24,557 nt of DNA from Candidatus Zipacnadia bacterium (GTDB lineage: Bacteria > Armatimonadota > Zipacnadia > Zipacnadales > Zipacnadaceae). Below the pieces are notes generated by a model. The model saw only the letters and a program-made list of their open reading frames with translations, made no database searches and was not told where the DNA came from. The stretch spans positions 1-24,557 of the forward strand of contig JALGTS010000001.1 in assembly GCA_029821255.1 (NCBI GenBank). The letters run 5' to 3'. This document shows positions 23,727-24,557 of this stretch, one piece after another; the first letter of the stretch is position 1; every line of letters begins with the position of its first letter. The translations under genes and the position numbers were made by a program.

Positions 23727-24341
23727 ATGATCCGCCGCATCCGGGGCGAATTGGTCGGTGTATATGCTGAGTCCGTGCTGATTGACGTGGGTGGCTTAGC
23801 CTACGAGGTCTATGCTCCCGCGCCGGTGCGCGAAGCCCTCAGCGACCGCGGCCTGGGCAGCACTGTGGAGCTGTTCACCTACTACTACCTGCAGAGCGAC
23901 GGCAACCGGGCTACGCCTTACTTGATCGGCTTCCAGACGGAGCTGCAACGCCAATTTTTTGAGCGGCTACTGGAGGTGCCGCGTATGGGTCCGATGGCGG
24001 CGCTGCGGGCATTTGTTTTACCGGTCGGCCGAATCGCCCGGGCCATTGAGTTGCAGGATACCGGTGTGCTGCGGTCGCTACCAGGTATCGGCCGGCAGCG
24101 CGCCCGCGATATGGTTGCAACCCTGCAGGGCAAGCTCGGCCAGTTCGTGGACATCGCTGAACTGCCAGAGGTGGAAGCGGCTGGCCCGCGCAGTGACCTG
24201 GAGGCTGATGCCTTGGAGGTCCTGACGCAACTGGGTCTGGCACGTAGCGACGCCCTGCGCAGCATAGTTGCCGTCACCACTGCCAATCCTGAACTGCAAT
24301 CTGCCGACGAAATCGTCCGCGAGGTTTTCCGAAAGCGCTGA
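23727..24341 (+). CDS. ruvA: Holliday junction helicase subunit RuvA
   Basis: DNA-binding subunit of the RuvAB branch-migration motor, 204 residues, the usual length. It has an N-terminal OB fold (MIRRIRGELVGVYAES, 1-64), a double helix-hairpin-helix domain (about 70-140) and a C-terminal three-helix domain that contacts RuvB (about 155-204, SDLEADALEVLTQLG). The second HhH is normal (LPGIGRQRARDMV). The first reads VPRMGPMAAL where the family has G-x-GPK-x-AL, so a DNA-contacting Lys is replaced by Met. ATG 23727 with GAGAGG twelve bases upstream is the family start; a frame open to 23583 runs through repeat DNA. The following gene encodes an exported protein, not RuvB. Confidence 0.96.
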   Translation: MIRRIRGELVGVYAESVLIDVGGLAYEVYAPAPVREALSDRGLGSTVELFTYYYLQSDGNRATPYLIGFQTELQRQFFERLLEVPRMGPMAALRAFVLPVGRIARAIELQDTGVLRSLPGIGRQRARDMVATLQGKLGQFVDIAELPEVEAAGPRSDLEADALEVLTQLGLARSDALRSIVAVTTANPELQSADEIVREVFRKR

Positions 24342-24364
24342 CGGTAGGAGCACATAAATTACAA

Positions 24365-24463
24365 ACCGGTAAGACAGGCGTCTCGCCTGTCTCGGCTGCC
24401 AGTAGCACCGGCTTCCAGCCTGTGGAAGTTTGGCCAATAATCACAGGCAGGATGCCTGTGCCA
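24365..24463. repeat. Palindromic repeat element B, after ruvA
   Basis: The left end ACCGGTA plus AGACAGGCG-TCT-CGCCTGTCT (24372-24392) matches element A at 25 of 28 bases. Two of the three differences form one pair in the stem, G-C in A and A-T in B. A second perfect hairpin, CACAGGCA-GGA-TGCCTGTG (24442-24460), closes the right end. It starts 23 bases past the ruvA stop, and no T run follows either hairpin. Confidence 0.65.
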
Positions 24464-24498
24464 CTGAGCGAATCAGTTTGGAAGAGGAGATGTTTGAT

Positions 24499-24557
24499 AT
24501 GCGTAGGTTGGCGTTGTGCGCGTTGGTCTTATTAGTAGTTCTACTGGGCAGCGCCGT
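24499..24557 (+). CDS. Start of an exported protein, 3' end outside window
   Basis: ATG 24499 has GAGGAG nine bases upstream and begins MRRLALCALVLLVVLLGSA, a clear signal peptide or lipoprotein leader. An in-frame ATG at 24490 is too close to the ribosome binding site. Only 19 codons are visible, so the function cannot be told, but a secreted product excludes ruvB at this place. Confidence 0.75.
   Translation, partial: MRRLALCALVLLVVLLGSA

Noticed and set aside
24342..24498. A CRISPR-like set of short repeats after ruvA.
   Set aside because: Only two or three palindromes of different sequence are present, with no regular repeat-spacer pattern.

Overview
The window is a piece of a moderately GC-rich bacterial chromosome that is gene-dense and mostly read in short operons. 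A KdsC-type phosphatase (Kdo synthesis) and a lipoprotein peptidase with an LSGC lipobox point to a diderm. The mix of secreted clan GH-A hydrolases, a DUF4091/GH123-like protein, a Gfo/Idh oxidoreductase, a TIM-barrel sugar isomerase and a URO-D-family protein is typical of heterotrophic, plant- or mucilage-degrading lineages such as Armatimonadota or PVC relatives. That placement is inference; no rRNA is present to settle it.

Layout. 1-417: end of a kdsC-like phosphatase (+). 427-2116 (-): a DUF47/PhoU-like accessory protein followed by a PiT phosphate permease. They overlap by 8 bases and are preceded by a perfect 9-bp inverted repeat next to the ribosome binding site. 2333-14711 (-): a seven-gene glycan block, in transcription order GH2 enzyme, large GH-A hydrolase, URO-D-family protein, (601-bp gap), smaller GH-A hydrolase, DUF4091 protein, Gfo/Idh dehydrogenase, sugar isomerase. 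15019-16748 (-): mtaB and rpmB, with a strong candidate small RNA gene on the opposite strand between them. 16842-19415 (+): a DUF1385 membrane protein and argS. 19568-20650 (+): a secreted acetyl-xylan-esterase-like protein that has lost its catalytic serine, closed by an intrinsic terminator. 20754-22763 (-): an M48 peptidase lipoprotein with a TPR and a long helical tail. 22961-24341 (+): ruvC and ruvA, each followed at once by a copy of a palindromic repeat. 24499-end (+): start of an exported protein.

How the genes work together. The glycan block pairs four exported proteins (GH2, two GH-A hydrolases, DUF4091/GH123-like) with three cytoplasmic proteins (URO-D-like, Gfo/Idh, isomerase). 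A plausible scheme is extracellular release of a modified sugar followed by intracellular oxidation or isomerisation. No transporter or regulator gene lies in the block.

The most unusual items are the candidate sRNA at 16446-16543, the hairpin repeats with a compensated base pair after ruvC and ruvA, a probable AUA start codon for the URO-D-family gene, the Ser-less esterase, the operator-like inverted repeats at the phosphate operon and at the large GH-A gene, and two coding-like plus-strand fragments in intergenic DNA. No CRISPR array, tRNA, rRNA or insertion sequence was seen.
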